64,000 bases of DNA from Thermodesulfobacteriota bacterium. Its GTDB lineage: Bacteria > Desulfobacterota_D > UBA1144 > Nemesobacterales > UBA2774. Positions 18,645-26,848 of this stretch are shown in pieces. The translations under genes and the position numbers were made by a program. The stretch spans positions 62,001 through 126,000 of the forward strand of contig JBFMCV010000008.1 in assembly GCA_040754335.1 (NCBI GenBank), read 5' to 3'. Numbering within the stretch: the stretch's first letter is position 1; each line of letters begins with the position of its first letter. The notes under the pieces were generated by a model. The model did no database searches. It was not told where the DNA came from and was given only the letters and a program-made list of their open reading frames with translations.

Positions 18645-19082
18645 GCCCGAATGTGTCTCGGACTCCTTTGCGTCGTATATGTGAACGACGTCCCACCCGC
18701 GCAAGTGGAGCGCATGAGAGATGAAGCTTCTGTGGCATCTTCTCCAGTCTAGCTCTGCGCACATGAAGGCCGTACTTTTCCCCGACGCAAGCGCTTCGAG
18801 AGTGTTTAGACCGTATTCGAACCCGGGCGTGCCCATGTACCCCTCGTATCCCCACTCCTTGAGCCCGCCGAGCTCGTTTATCCATACGTACTCTATGCCG
18901 TGCGCGGGGAGCTCTTTCTCAAGCACCTCCCTGTCGAAATGCGGGTTCCGCCTCGAGCGCGGATAGCTCCTTATGTCGGCCAGCGCCTCTATGCCGTAAC
19001 GCTTCAGGATTCCGAGGAATTCATCGAGCGCCCTGTTCGAGTGGCCGATGGAGAAGATTTGCTTCTTTGCGTTGGAGTTCAA
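18636..19082 (-). CDS. DUF488 family protein
   Basis: 148 aa from a TTG at 19082; no in-frame ATG exists before the conserved part. Family signature: IFSIGHSNRALDEFLGILKRYGIEALADIRSYPRSRRNPHFD, then LGGLKEWGYEGYMGTPGFEYGL, and CAELDWRRCHRSFISHAL. DUF488 proteins have conserved Cys, Arg and His in the AELDWRRCHR segment, which suggests an enzyme, but their reaction is not established to me. It begins 12 bp after the HepT stop, so it is the third gene of the mntA-hepT operon. Confidence 0.88.
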   Translation of the reverse strand: MNSNAKKQIFSIGHSNRALDEFLGILKRYGIEALADIRSYPRSRRNPHFDREVLEKELPAHGIEYVWINELGGLKEWGYEGYMGTPGFEYGLNTLEALASGKSTAFMCAELDWRRCHRSFISHALHLRGWDVVHIYDAKESETHSGLF

Positions 19083-19094
19083 AGTTTCGGGATG

Positions 19095-19442
19095 CTATTC
19101 ACTTTTAAGGTCATCGAGAATTTTTGTAATATCTTTGATGAGCTGCGGGATATTGTTAGTAATGGTTTGCCATACGAGATCATAATCAATGCCGAAATAA
19201 GCATGCGTTAAATTATCTCTCATACCCGCCATGTCTTTCCAGGGAACATTTCTATATTTTAATTTTATATCATCCGGAACACGTTTTGCCGCCTCGCCGA
19301 TAATCTCAAGTTTTCTTATGACAGCGCTCGATGTTTTTTCATCTATATTGAAGTCTTCTAAATTATGTTCTTTTATGAATTCCACGATGTGATTGCAGGA
19401 TTCTAAGATATCGTGGAGAAAGAGCGTTGAGTCCCTGCTCAT
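19095..19442 (-). CDS. hepT: HepT-type RNase toxin (HEPN/DUF86)
   Basis: 115 aa, all helical, normal family length. The catalytic RX4HXY motif is intact (RDNLTHAY, about residues 82-89), which is the RNase active site and the place where the partner attaches AMP. The start codon overlaps the stop of the antitoxin gene by 4 bp (ATGA), so translation is coupled. Established for the MntA-HepT family: HepT cleaves RNA and MntA neutralises it by adding AMP to the motif tyrosine. Lower GC than neighbours fits a mobile toxin-antitoxin module. Confidence 0.9.
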   Translation of the reverse strand: MSRDSTLFLHDILESCNHIVEFIKEHNLEDFNIDEKTSSAVIRKLEIIGEAAKRVPDDIKLKYRNVPWKDMAGMRDNLTHAYFGIDYDLVWQTITNNIPQLIKDITKILDDLKSE

Positions 19443-19729
19443 AAATAAACAGTATCGGACAGTATCTTGTCCCTGATCTCGCTGCGGATGGCTTTTTCGG
19501 AAAGGACATCTACCTTGATATTCAGTTTTTCTTCCAGATATTCAGTCAATCCGGACAGTTCGAATAAGGAGGCCCCTTTTTTGAACCTGACAAGCACGTC
19601 GAGGTCGCTTCCCGCACGGTGATCGTCTCTAGCATATGAGCCGAAGATTCCCAGGATCTCAGCCTTGTAATTCCTGGACGCTTCTTCCCTGAGGTTCCTT
19701 AGATTGTCGATAATTTCACGTCTGGTCAT
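19439..19729 (-). CDS. mntA: MntA-type nucleotidyltransferase antitoxin
   Basis: 96 aa from the ATG at 19729. An upstream ATG at 19750 adds 7 aa but would lie before the -10 box, so it is unlikely to be used. The GSX10DXD motif is intact (GSYARDDHRAGSDLD), giving an active minimal nucleotidyltransferase. The rest (LFELSGLTEYLEEKLNIKVDVLSE) is typical. It is the first gene of the mntA-hepT-DUF488 operon. The putative -10 is so close that the mRNA would be leaderless. Confidence 0.9.
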   Translation of the reverse strand: MTRREIIDNLRNLREEASRNYKAEILGIFGSYARDDHRAGSDLDVLVRFKKGASLFELSGLTEYLEEKLNIKVDVLSEKAIRSEIRDKILSDTVYL

Positions 19730-19735
19730 GCGGTA

Positions 19736-19766
19736 ATTATACCATTTCAAACCCGTTATTCGTCAA
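19736..19766 (-). promoter_or_regulatory. Putative promoter of the mntA-hepT operon
   Basis: On the minus strand TTGACG (19766-19761) is followed after 19 bp by TATAAT (19741-19736), a perfect -10. Only 6 nt separate it from the ATG at 19729. Transcription would therefore start at or next to the start codon, and no ribosome-binding site is visible. Confidence 0.6.
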
Positions 19767-19877
19767 TCCCATGCGTCCAATCATTTCAAACCCTTTCCCC
19801 TTCCTCCACTTTTCTCTCCCTTCCATGTATATTAATCCCCCAAATCAGCCGGATAAAAGAGAAGGAGTATCGAGCTC

Positions 19878-20882
19878 ATGTCTAAGGGTAAACCGATTCT
19901 GGTCACGGGGGACAGGCCCACAGGGAGGCTCCACCTGGGGCACCTGGTAGGCTCTCTCTTGAACCGCATAAAGTTCCAGGACGACTACGACTGCTATTTC
20001 CTCGTGGCCGACCTCCACATGCTCACGACCCATTACGACAGGGTAGGCGAGGTCGAGCGCAACACGATAGAGATGGTCACGGACTGGCTTTCGGTCGGGA
20101 TGGACCCGGCGAAGTCCACGTTCTACATACAGTCGCAGATACCCTACATCGCCGAGCTCTACGCCATACTCGCCATGTTCTGCGGCGTCCCCCGCGCCGA
20201 GAGGATACCAACTCTCAAGGAAAAGGTGCAAGACATGGGGGTCGGCGAAAACTACTCCGTAGGCCTGCTCGGATACCCCGTCCTCATGGCGGCCGACATA
20301 CTCATGTTCAAGGCCGAGAAGGTCCCCGTGGGCGAGGACCAGCTTAGCCACGTCGAGCTCACGCGCGAGTTGGCCAGGCGTTTCAACTTCCTCTACGGCG
20401 AGTTCTTCAAGGAGCCCGAGCCCGTCATAAGCGAGACTTCGCGCCTCGTGGGGACCGACGGCAACAGGAAGATGTCGAAGAGCCTCGACAACTGCATATA
20501 CCTCTCCGACAGCCCGAAAGAGGTCGAGGCCCGCGTGAGGAGCATGTACACCGACCCCAAGCGCATACGCGCCGACATCCCCGGCACCGTAGAGGGCAAT
20601 CCCGTCTTCATATACCACGACGCGTTCAACACGAACAAGGAAGAGGTTGAGGACCTCAAGCAGAGGTACAGGACCGGAAGCGTCGGCGACGTCGAGGTGA
20701 AGAAGAAGCTCTCGCGCGCGATAAACGAGCTCCTCGAGCCGATACGCGAGAGGAGGCGGGAGTTCGAGAACAGGCCCGATTACGTGAGGGACGTGCTAAG
20801 GGAAGGGACGAAGAGGGCTTACGAGACCGCACACGGGAACATGGACGATATAATCACGAAGATGGGGTTGTATAAACCCTAG
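19878..20882 (+). CDS. trpS: Tryptophan--tRNA ligase
   Basis: 334 aa, full family length, preceded by GAAGGAGTATCGAGCTC. A class I aminoacyl-tRNA synthetase: it joins tryptophan to tRNA-Trp using ATP. The HIGH-type motif is in TGDRPTGRLHLGHLVGSLL (about residues 10-28). The KMSKS loop is intact (GNRKMSKSLDN, about residues 195-204). AMFCGVPRAERIPTLKEKVQ and GYPVLMAADILMFKAEKVPVGEDQ are conserved substrate-pocket segments. It stands alone and is probably constitutive. Confidence 0.97.
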   Translation: MSKGKPILVTGDRPTGRLHLGHLVGSLLNRIKFQDDYDCYFLVADLHMLTTHYDRVGEVERNTIEMVTDWLSVGMDPAKSTFYIQSQIPYIAELYAILAMFCGVPRAERIPTLKEKVQDMGVGENYSVGLLGYPVLMAADILMFKAEKVPVGEDQLSHVELTRELARRFNFLYGEFFKEPEPVISETSRLVGTDGNRKMSKSLDNCIYLSDSPKEVEARVRSMYTDPKRIRADIPGTVEGNPVFIYHDAFNTNKEEVEDLKQRYRTGSVGDVEVKKKLSRAINELLEPIRERRREFENRPDYVRDVLREGTKRAYETAHGNMDDIITKMGLYKP

Positions 20883-20903
20883 ACCGCCCGATTCCATCTA
20901 GGT

Positions 20904-21059
20904 TTACACGGGCCCCGAGGCTGAATCCTTATCCTCTCCGTCAGGCTCGTCAGGGCCGTGATTCTCCCTGCCATTCCCGTCATCCTTGTAATATCTGTCG
21001 AGCCAGAAGAGCGCCCCGAACGAGGCGAGTATGCCGAGCGCGACGAGGAGCGTTGTCAT
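20904..21059 (-). CDS. Small single-span membrane protein (51 aa)
   Basis: The N-terminus MTTLLVALGILASFGALFWLDRYY is one membrane helix. The C-terminal 27 residues are strongly charged and acidic (DDGNGRENHGPDEPDGEDKDSASGPV). The ATG overlaps the stop of the upstream lipoprotein gene (TGATG), so the two are translationally coupled and probably work together. Short length is compensated by the coupled start and the clear hydrophobic/charged split. Confidence 0.7.
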   Translation of the reverse strand: MTTLLVALGILASFGALFWLDRYYKDDGNGRENHGPDEPDGEDKDSASGPV

Positions 21060-21676
21060 CACCTGCTCATCGCCACGGGCTTTCCGCCGATGATGTCCTT
21101 CATGTGGTCGAGGATGATGGACTCGATGTAGCCGTTCGACATCACCTCGTACCCTATGGTCCCCGCAAGCGTGTAAGGCCTTATCGAATAATCTATCTTG
21201 ACCCCGGTGACGCTGTCGGACACTTTGGTCACCTTGATCTTGAGGTTCTCCTGTGTGAATATCGTATCGGCTGTGCCCGGCGTGTATTTGGCTACCTTTT
21301 CCAGGTAATAGTTTACGTTGGAGTTGCTCGTATCCGACCTCGAAGGGTATGTGTACGACCTGAACAGCTTTCCGCCCTTTTTGTAAACATACGCTTCCTG
21401 GAGGCGTATCGAGCCGTCCTGCTGCTCGACGAACGCGACCGGCCACTTGAGGAACTGTACGCTCTCCACGGCCGCGCTGAATACCCTGTCGTAGGGGGCG
21501 TTGAAATTCGTCTCCTGATCCGTCTCGCCGGACGTTACTATCGCCCCTTCCTTATCGTCTTTCCCCGTCTCCGACGAGTCGGCCTTCTTTGTCCTGTATG
21601 ATTTTGGAATATATACGCTCTTCTGGCCGCACCCTGCCAGTATAAGGAACGGAATTATAAAGAATATCTTTCTCAT
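21059..21676 (-). CDS. Outer-membrane or periplasmic lipoprotein
   Basis: 205 aa from the ATG at 21676 (GGGGAGA upstream; ATG 21679 is equally possible). MRKIFFIIPFLILAGCGQ is a lipoprotein signal with lipobox LAGC. The mature protein, after a Lys/Ser/Asp-rich linker, has a domain that begins APYDRVFSAAVESVQFLKWPV and has strands VEQQDGSIRLQEAYVY and ITKVTKVSDSVTGVKIDY-like segments. This pattern is common in START/SRPBCC-like lipoproteins that sense or bind small molecules, but I cannot name the family. It is coupled to the 51-aa membrane protein. Confidence 0.8.
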   Translation of the reverse strand: MRKIFFIIPFLILAGCGQKSVYIPKSYRTKKADSSETGKDDKEGAIVTSGETDQETNFNAPYDRVFSAAVESVQFLKWPVAFVEQQDGSIRLQEAYVYKKGGKLFRSYTYPSRSDTSNSNVNYYLEKVAKYTPGTADTIFTQENLKIKVTKVSDSVTGVKIDYSIRPYTLAGTIGYEVMSNGYIESIILDHMKDIIGGKPVAMSR

Positions 21677-21691
21677 CATTCTCCCCTGCAC

Positions 21692-22207
21692 TCTAAAAAT
21701 GTAACATATTATTCCATAATTTCCCTCAAAATTTTAGCACACAAAGTGTGTGTTCTACGATTCTTCCCAACCTTCCCGGCTCGAACCGGCAACGAAATCC
21801 AACCCGTCCGCACTGAGGTGCGGAATCTGCGCTCATATACGTTTCTTCCGTCTCTTCTCCATACGGCCGACAAAACCCGTTCGTCCTGACGAGGGTAAAC
21901 CCTGCGCGCAATTCTCCCCTTCCTGTCATTGCGAGGAGCGAAGAGACGCGGCAATCTCCAGAAAATGATAGATCGCCACGGCCTGGATCCTGAAACAATC
22001 CTGAAACTGGCTCAGGACAGGGTTCGGGACAGGCAGCCTCGCGATGACTGAAAAAAAGGGTTGTCAGCTCATATGTACGGATTTGTTCTCATCCGGATGA
22101 TTTATGCAACCCGGCGGCCACTGCTTGATGTAAAAGCAGGACCGTGTATAGCGTAGGGAAGGGGCCCCGCACGAGCAAGGCCCCGCTTTATCTTGTCCGT
22201 TTGAACT
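21692..22207. repeat. Intergenic repeats
   Basis: No credible gene. Two copies of a palindrome family: GCACACA-AAG-TGTGTG (21739-21753) and GTGCGGAATCTGCGCTCATATACG (21814-21837). A TCATTGCGAGGAGCGAAGAGACGCGGCAATCTC repeat lies at 21928-21960. CTGAAAC/GTTCAGG palindromes lie at 21991-22032. The rest (22040-22205) shows nothing recognisable apart from being downstream of the RTX-like gene. Confidence 0.6.
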
Positions 22208-23206
22208 CTACTCTTCCAGATCCTGCTGAAAGTCCATTATCGATCCCGACCCGCTGTCATCGCTCTCGCTCCGGAGCTCATCGGTCAGGTCTTCGGCGAC
22301 GACCGCCGCGGCATCTATGAGAGCAGAGGTCATGTCGTCAGTCGAAGGCGCCTCCCCTTTGACGGCCGTAGTGCTCAGGAAAACTATATCCGAGCACTCC
22401 CCAGTTATATTGAACCCGAGCGGCTCGCCCGCCACGACGACGTTGTCAACGAAAATCACGGTCCTGTTGACTACCAGGTCGCAGATTCCAGAGGCGTTGA
22501 ATATCAACTCGTCAAGGAGGCTCCCGTCGAAGTCCGTGTCGAAGACCCCGAAATCCACTATGCAGTGAGTGGAGGACGTGGCGAAAGCGCCTAACCCTAG
22601 TATCGCGCCGTTGAACGGGATGTCCGTAAGCACCAACGATACGTCGAACCCGTTCGAGGTGAGGCCGACGAGTATCGCGTTGAACGGGTCGACGAAGAAC
22701 ACGCCGATGTTGCTGAAGTTCGTGGTGAGGGGCGGGCTCTGGCATACGAATCCGTTCTCGCAGTTGTTTATGTTATTTACGCCCGCGCCGCCGTCGCAGT
22801 CGTCGGTTCCGCCTGCTCCGTTCAAGGTATCGTTGCCGTTATTGCCTCTCAGAGTGTCGTTGCCGAGGCCGCCCAGGATGAAGTCGTGCCCGGCCTGGCC
22901 GAATAACGTATCGTTCCCGCCTTGCCCGAATACCTGGTCGTGGCCTGCACCGCCTCTTATCGTGTCGTGGCCGGCTCCTCCGCATATTACGTCGTTACTC
23001 CCGAGGCCGTATATCTCGTCGTTCCCGCCCAGCCCGTGGATCACGTCCGGGCCCGGGGTGCCGAATATGACGTCGCCGAATGGCGAGCCGACGATCGTAA
23101 CGAAAAACCCGTTGCACCTTAACTGTGCAAAGGCATCTGCTGAATACAAAGCGCTTGCGGACGCAAGCAATAAGACGTACGAAAAGGCTATGAATACGCG
23201 TCTCAT
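22208..23206 (-). CDS. Exported RTX-like calcium-binding repeat protein
   Basis: 332 aa from the ATG at 23206 (GAGGGGGTATTCGCC upstream). It has an ordinary Sec signal peptide (MRRVFIAFSYVLLLASASALYSADAFA), unlike true RTX toxins, which lack one. Residues about 41-140 carry about ten nonapeptides of the GGxGNDxLx type (GLGGNDEIY, GGAGHDTIR, GQGGNDTLF, GNNGNDTLN), which form a calcium-loaded parallel beta-roll. A Cys-containing cap (DDCDGG, NNCENG) closes the roll. The C-terminal 190 residues are a separate beta-rich domain ending in an acidic tail. Likely an outer-surface or extracellular structural protein. Confidence 0.85.
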   Translation of the reverse strand: MRRVFIAFSYVLLLASASALYSADAFAQLRCNGFFVTIVGSPFGDVIFGTPGPDVIHGLGGNDEIYGLGSNDVICGGAGHDTIRGGAGHDQVFGQGGNDTLFGQAGHDFILGGLGNDTLRGNNGNDTLNGAGGTDDCDGGAGVNNINNCENGFVCQSPPLTTNFSNIGVFFVDPFNAILVGLTSNGFDVSLVLTDIPFNGAILGLGAFATSSTHCIVDFGVFDTDFDGSLLDELIFNASGICDLVVNRTVIFVDNVVVAGEPLGFNITGECSDIVFLSTTAVKGEAPSTDDMTSALIDAAAVVAEDLTDELRSESDDSGSGSIMDFQQDLEE

Positions 23207-23364
23207 GGCGAATACCCCCTCTAAGGTTTTTACAATTTGTAAAACCCACCGCCTCCATCCACATGATAGCAAAACGTAATAGTGTTGTAAATACATTAAA
23301 CATTGAGAGCGGCGGCGTTCGGTATTATCAAGTGTTTACAGCGGATAGAGGACGGGACTGGGGC

Positions 23365-24333
23365 TCAGAAATCTCTCCCGTTGCCCGAATCCGGGAGCTC
23401 CGTGAGGGCCCGCGGGTAAGGCTCGAAAAAGGTCTGGCGTCCCATGTATTCCTGCTCGTATTTTATCACCCAGGACTCGAGCACGGCGAGGACAGCCGAA
23501 AGCGGTATCCTCTCCTCCCTGTACGCAGCGAGGAGGTCAAGGAAATGGGCCTTTTCCCTCCCGGTGAGCCTGTCGGAGAAATATCCGAGGGCGTGCATGA
23601 GGACGTTTATCGATGACGGCCGCTTCCGGGGCGATGCGAGCGCGTGCCCGAGCCTCTCCCCGTACGCCGCGATAGCCTCTCCGGGCGGCTTCTCATCGGA
23701 ATTAGCTGTTATTCTTCCGAGCGTCCTCAGCTCTTTCCGGCTGTACGACATGAGGAGGAGCTTGTTCTCGGTGTGGAAGTTTATGAGGGCGCTCGCCGTG
23801 CCCGCATTTTTCACTCCCCTGAAGCGGGCAAGCGTGTAGAGCTTGGTCAGGAAATGCTCCCTGATGCGGAAATTCCTGAGCCGCCCCTCGTCCTCGACGG
23901 CAAGCCCCGGGAACCTCTCCAGCACGGCCCCTGCGAAGAAACCCGCCCCCTTGCCCGACGCTACCTCGCCGTAGGGGCCGGGGAATTCCTTCGCGTCGCT
24001 TAACCCGCACGAAGGCGAGCGGCTCTTGAGTATGAACCCGTCCGCTTCCGTCAGCCCGCCCAGGAACCTCGCGGAGAACCCGCGCATGAGCGCCGTGAGG
24101 TCCCTCCCTGTCGCGGGCTGAATGAGCCTCCTCTCGCCGCCCTTGCTCACGATCCTCACGGGGTCGCGGGGTACGCCGAGGCCTATTTCCAGCTCCGGGC
24201 ATACGGGCCTGAACTCCACCCAGCGTTTCAGGGCCCCGACGAAGTTATCGGGGATAGTCTGTCCGTTGTACCTGCAAGCGTCGAACTCGAAACACCTGCT
24301 CGCGACGACTACGGGTTTGGGAAAGGTTCTCAT
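23365..24333 (-). CDS. DUF523-DUF1722 fusion (TudS-like plus YbgA)
   Basis: 322 aa. The N-terminal half is DUF523: SRCFEFDACRYNGQ, EFRPVCPELEIGLGVPRDP, LIQPATGRDLTA, FILKSRSPSCGL. The cysteines in these three segments are where 2-thiouracil desulfurases (TudS) hold a [4Fe-4S] cluster. The C-terminal half is DUF1722 (YbgA): KNAGTASALINFHTENKLLLMSYSRKELRTLGRI and the conserved EREKIPLS-type YREERIPLSAVLAVLESW. Fused forms are common, and YbgA often neighbours DNA photolyase (ybgA-phr in E. coli). A photolyase lies 1.1 kb upstream on the same strand here. A link to thiolated or UV-damaged bases is inference. Confidence 0.9.
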   Translation of the reverse strand: MRTFPKPVVVASRCFEFDACRYNGQTIPDNFVGALKRWVEFRPVCPELEIGLGVPRDPVRIVSKGGERRLIQPATGRDLTALMRGFSARFLGGLTEADGFILKSRSPSCGLSDAKEFPGPYGEVASGKGAGFFAGAVLERFPGLAVEDEGRLRNFRIREHFLTKLYTLARFRGVKNAGTASALINFHTENKLLLMSYSRKELRTLGRITANSDEKPPGEAIAAYGERLGHALASPRKRPSSINVLMHALGYFSDRLTGREKAHFLDLLAAYREERIPLSAVLAVLESWVIKYEQEYMGRQTFFEPYPRALTELPDSGNGRDF

Positions 24334-24584
24334 TTTACATTATGCGGTGTTCTGCTGATGACGACTCTTATAAATCTTACAGTAAAGCTCTCGGATGCGC
24401 ACGGCTTTTCTATCCTTCAATACTTCAATAAACTCAGGACGGGCTCCTGCCCGGGATGGACGAACCGGTTGTATTTTATTCCCTCCGCTTGTCCTGAACC
24501 ATGTCCTGAACAGGTTTCAGTATTGTTTCAGTAACTAAAGGAGGGATAGGGAGGATTTAGCTTTATAATCTCTTTTCGAATCTA
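24334..24584. repeat. Hairpin repeat with inserted palindromes
   Basis: ATTCCCTCC (24478) and AAAGGAGGGATAGGGAGGATTTAG (24537-24560) are the two halves of the CCCTCCTTT repeat. Between them sit CTTGTCCTGAACCATGTCC and GTTTCAG palindromes of another family. No gene. Confidence 0.65.
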
Positions 24585-25370
24585 CTACTGAAGCGTCGTC
24601 GGCCTCTTCTCATCCTCAGGGGCAAGCGAGCGGTTTATCGCCTCCCACCTGGAGAGCAGCATCGCGAGCACCTTCTCGGCGTCCTCGGCGCTCCCCTCCC
24701 TGGCGAGCGTCAGCACGAGCCATAGCTCCGAGACCGAGTCCTCGGTCCTTATCTGCTCAGGCTCTATGCGCGATGTTATCTCTCCGTAATTGAGGAGCAC
24801 GAAGCTCTCCGGGTCGAATCCCGAAAGCCAGTGCCTCAGGTTGCCGGCCCCCGAGCCGAGGTCGCTCAATATGCCCGAGAGCGTAGGGCTGCCCGCGGCG
24901 CCCGGCGAGGCGAGGAAGGCGTCTATGTCGTTCACGGCCGCGTTCAGCCTCCCGAGCGCGGTCCCCACCCTGGTCTTGTAATAGATGGCGTCCTGCCTGA
25001 CGGCCCCGAACCCCGTGTGCGTGAAAAAGTACTTCTTCTCCGTTCCGTCGTACATGAGGAACCATTCGAGCGGAATGAAATTCTCGGCGCTGAATATATT
25101 GGGGTTCGCCTTTGAGCCCACGGGCGTGAGATAGTACTTCCCCTCTTCGTCCTTCATGAAGAAGCAGTCCTCTATCATGTCCTTGTCGATGCCGAGCTCC
25201 TTCGAGAGAGACTCCCTGAACGCGCTGTACTCGCTCCCGTACCACGCCGTATTGGGCGTAGCCGGGCCGTCCTTGAACCTCTCGTAAAAGGAGATGTAGC
25301 TCCGCCAGTAATCGTATTTTTCCCCCGTCTTGTCGAGGGGCTCGTATGTCATGAGCACTGACAGGGCCAT
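24585..25370 (-). CDS. Hypothetical cytoplasmic protein in the photolyase cluster
   Basis: 261 aa with no signal peptide and no clear ribosome-binding site. It contains KYDYWRSYISFYERFKDGP, DKDMIEDCFFMKDEEGKYYLTP, FIPLEWFLMYD, KYFFTHTGFGAVRQDAIYYKTRVGTALGRL, then a helical C-terminus (LWLVLTLAREGSAEDAEKVLAMLLSRWEAINRSL). I do not recognise the family. It lies between the photolyase and DUF523-DUF1722 genes on the same strand, 104 bp after the photolyase stop, so it could share their regulation. Confidence 0.75.
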   Translation of the reverse strand: MALSVLMTYEPLDKTGEKYDYWRSYISFYERFKDGPATPNTAWYGSEYSAFRESLSKELGIDKDMIEDCFFMKDEEGKYYLTPVGSKANPNIFSAENFIPLEWFLMYDGTEKKYFFTHTGFGAVRQDAIYYKTRVGTALGRLNAAVNDIDAFLASPGAAGSPTLSGILSDLGSGAGNLRHWLSGFDPESFVLLNYGEITSRIEPEQIRTEDSVSELWLVLTLAREGSAEDAEKVLAMLLSRWEAINRSLAPEDEKRPTTLQ

Positions 25371-25474
25371 GGCTTATTTCTTAGTTTAGCAAATTGTCCT
25401 GGAAATCCCTAGCGGCCGGTCTGCCCGAGAGGGGAGGGGAGAAGAGGGGAGAGGAGCCGAACAGGCATGCGGGG

Positions 25475-26848
25475 TCAGGGGAGCCCCGTGTCCTTCTTGA
25501 TCTGCGAGATGTAATCGTCGTCTATGCGCCCCCCGGAATACGCCTCGTGCGCGAGGTTCCTCATCTCGTAGTGGTTCACGATGGGCCTCGGGTAGGGGAG
25601 CTTGTACGTGAGCGGGTTGTGGATCTTTTCCGGTTCCACCGAGGCGAGGTCGGGTATGTATTTTTTTATGTAGAGGCACTCCGGGTCGTAGTTCTCCGAC
25701 TGGAGTATCGGGTTAAAAATGCGGAACGGCTTGGGGTCGGCCCCGCAGGACGCCGACCACTGCCAGTTGCCTATGTCCACTGTCTCGTCGTAGTCGACCA
25801 GGTGCTCGAAGAAGTGCCTGTCCCCCCACCTCCAGTCGGTGATGAGGTCCTTCGTCAGGAACGACGCCACTATCATCCGGAGCCGGTTATGCATCCAGCC
25901 CTCTTCCCTGAGCTGCCTCATTCCCGCGTCCACGATAGGGTAACCCGTGCGGCCCTCGCGCCAGGCGTCGTACCACTTCTCGCTGTTAATCCACTTTATG
26001 TTCCGCCTCTTTTCCTGGAACTCGAGGCTCCTCGTCTCGGGGAAGTTGTGCATGATGTGGTACCAGAACTCCCTCCACGCGAGCTCCGATACGTATGGGT
26101 TCGGGTCGGTCGCGGCCGAGACTGCCGCCTCGTAGACCCTCCTCACTGATACTATGCCGAACCTCAGATACGGCGAGAGTCTGGACGTCCCGTCCAAGTA
26201 AGGGAAGTCCCTCGTCACGCCGTAGTCGCCGAAATTGAAGTCCCTGAGCCTGGTGACCGCAAAATCGGGAGGCCAGTGCCTGTTCTCAGCCCCGGGGAGG
26301 TCACGGAGCATGTTTTCAGCGGGGGCGGACGGTATGGGAGGCGAGCTTATCTTCTGGGGCGCGTCCGCAGCAGCGTTCTTTTGCTTGCCCTGCCATATGC
26401 CGTAGAAGGCGTTAAACACCTTTCTCTGGTCTATCTCGTGAGGGGGGACGAGGAACGTGTCGTCGTACTTCCTGAACACGGTCCCGTGGAGTCTGCACTG
26501 GTGTTCGACCCCGAGGTCGCGCTTTACTCCCGAGAAGCCGTACGCCCTGTTCGTGTACACCGCCTCGGCTTTCTGAGTATTGATGAGCGCGGGGATTATC
26601 TCCTCGGCCTTTCCCCTGAGCACGAGCAGGTAAGATCCGAGCCGCCTGAGCTCGGCGTCTAAGCTCAGGAGCGCGTCCGAGAAAAGCGCGAGCCTCTTGC
26701 TCCCTTCAGCGTATTTTCCGAGGATCGAGTCCTCGAGGACGTAGAGGGGTATGACCTCCCTGCTGTCCCTCACCGCGTTCAGAAGCCCGGTATTGTCGTC
26801 CGTCCTGAGATCGCGCTTGAACCAGAAAATAGACCTGCCGTGTATCAT
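25475..26848 (-). CDS. phrB: Deoxyribodipyrimidine photolyase
   Basis: 457 aa, full length for the CPD photolyase/cryptochrome family. The N-terminal antenna Rossmann domain begins SIFWFKRDLRTDDNTGLL. The FAD-binding catalytic half has RLSPYLRFGIVSVR, LAWREFWYHIMHNFPE, the conserved YPIVDAGMRQLREEGWMHNRLRMIVASFLTKDL, WRWGDRHFFEHLVDYD, NWQWSA, and the C-terminal YPRPIVNHYEMRNLA. It uses blue light to split pyrimidine dimers in DNA. AGGACGG stands before the ATG. A sigma factor and a CarH-type light regulator lie 0.8-2.3 kb upstream. Confidence 0.95.
   Translation of the reverse strand: MIHGRSIFWFKRDLRTDDNTGLLNAVRDSREVIPLYVLEDSILGKYAEGSKRLALFSDALLSLDAELRRLGSYLLVLRGKAEEIIPALINTQKAEAVYTNRAYGFSGVKRDLGVEHQCRLHGTVFRKYDDTFLVPPHEIDQRKVFNAFYGIWQGKQKNAAADAPQKISSPPIPSAPAENMLRDLPGAENRHWPPDFAVTRLRDFNFGDYGVTRDFPYLDGTSRLSPYLRFGIVSVRRVYEAAVSAATDPNPYVSELAWREFWYHIMHNFPETRSLEFQEKRRNIKWINSEKWYDAWREGRTGYPIVDAGMRQLREEGWMHNRLRMIVASFLTKDLITDWRWGDRHFFEHLVDYDETVDIGNWQWSASCGADPKPFRIFNPILQSENYDPECLYIKKYIPDLASVEPEKIHNPLTYKLPYPRPIVNHYEMRNLAHEAYSGGRIDDDYISQIKKDTGLP

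Noticed and set aside
20904-21446. 180-aa frame reading through the lipoprotein gene
   Set aside because: Only its last 51 residues look real; the rest is a shadow of the lipoprotein, and the coupled ATG at 21059 explains the end.
22208-23206. RTX toxin or adhesin with type I secretion
   Set aside because: It has an N-terminal Sec signal and no adjacent exporter genes; called only as an RTX-like repeat protein.
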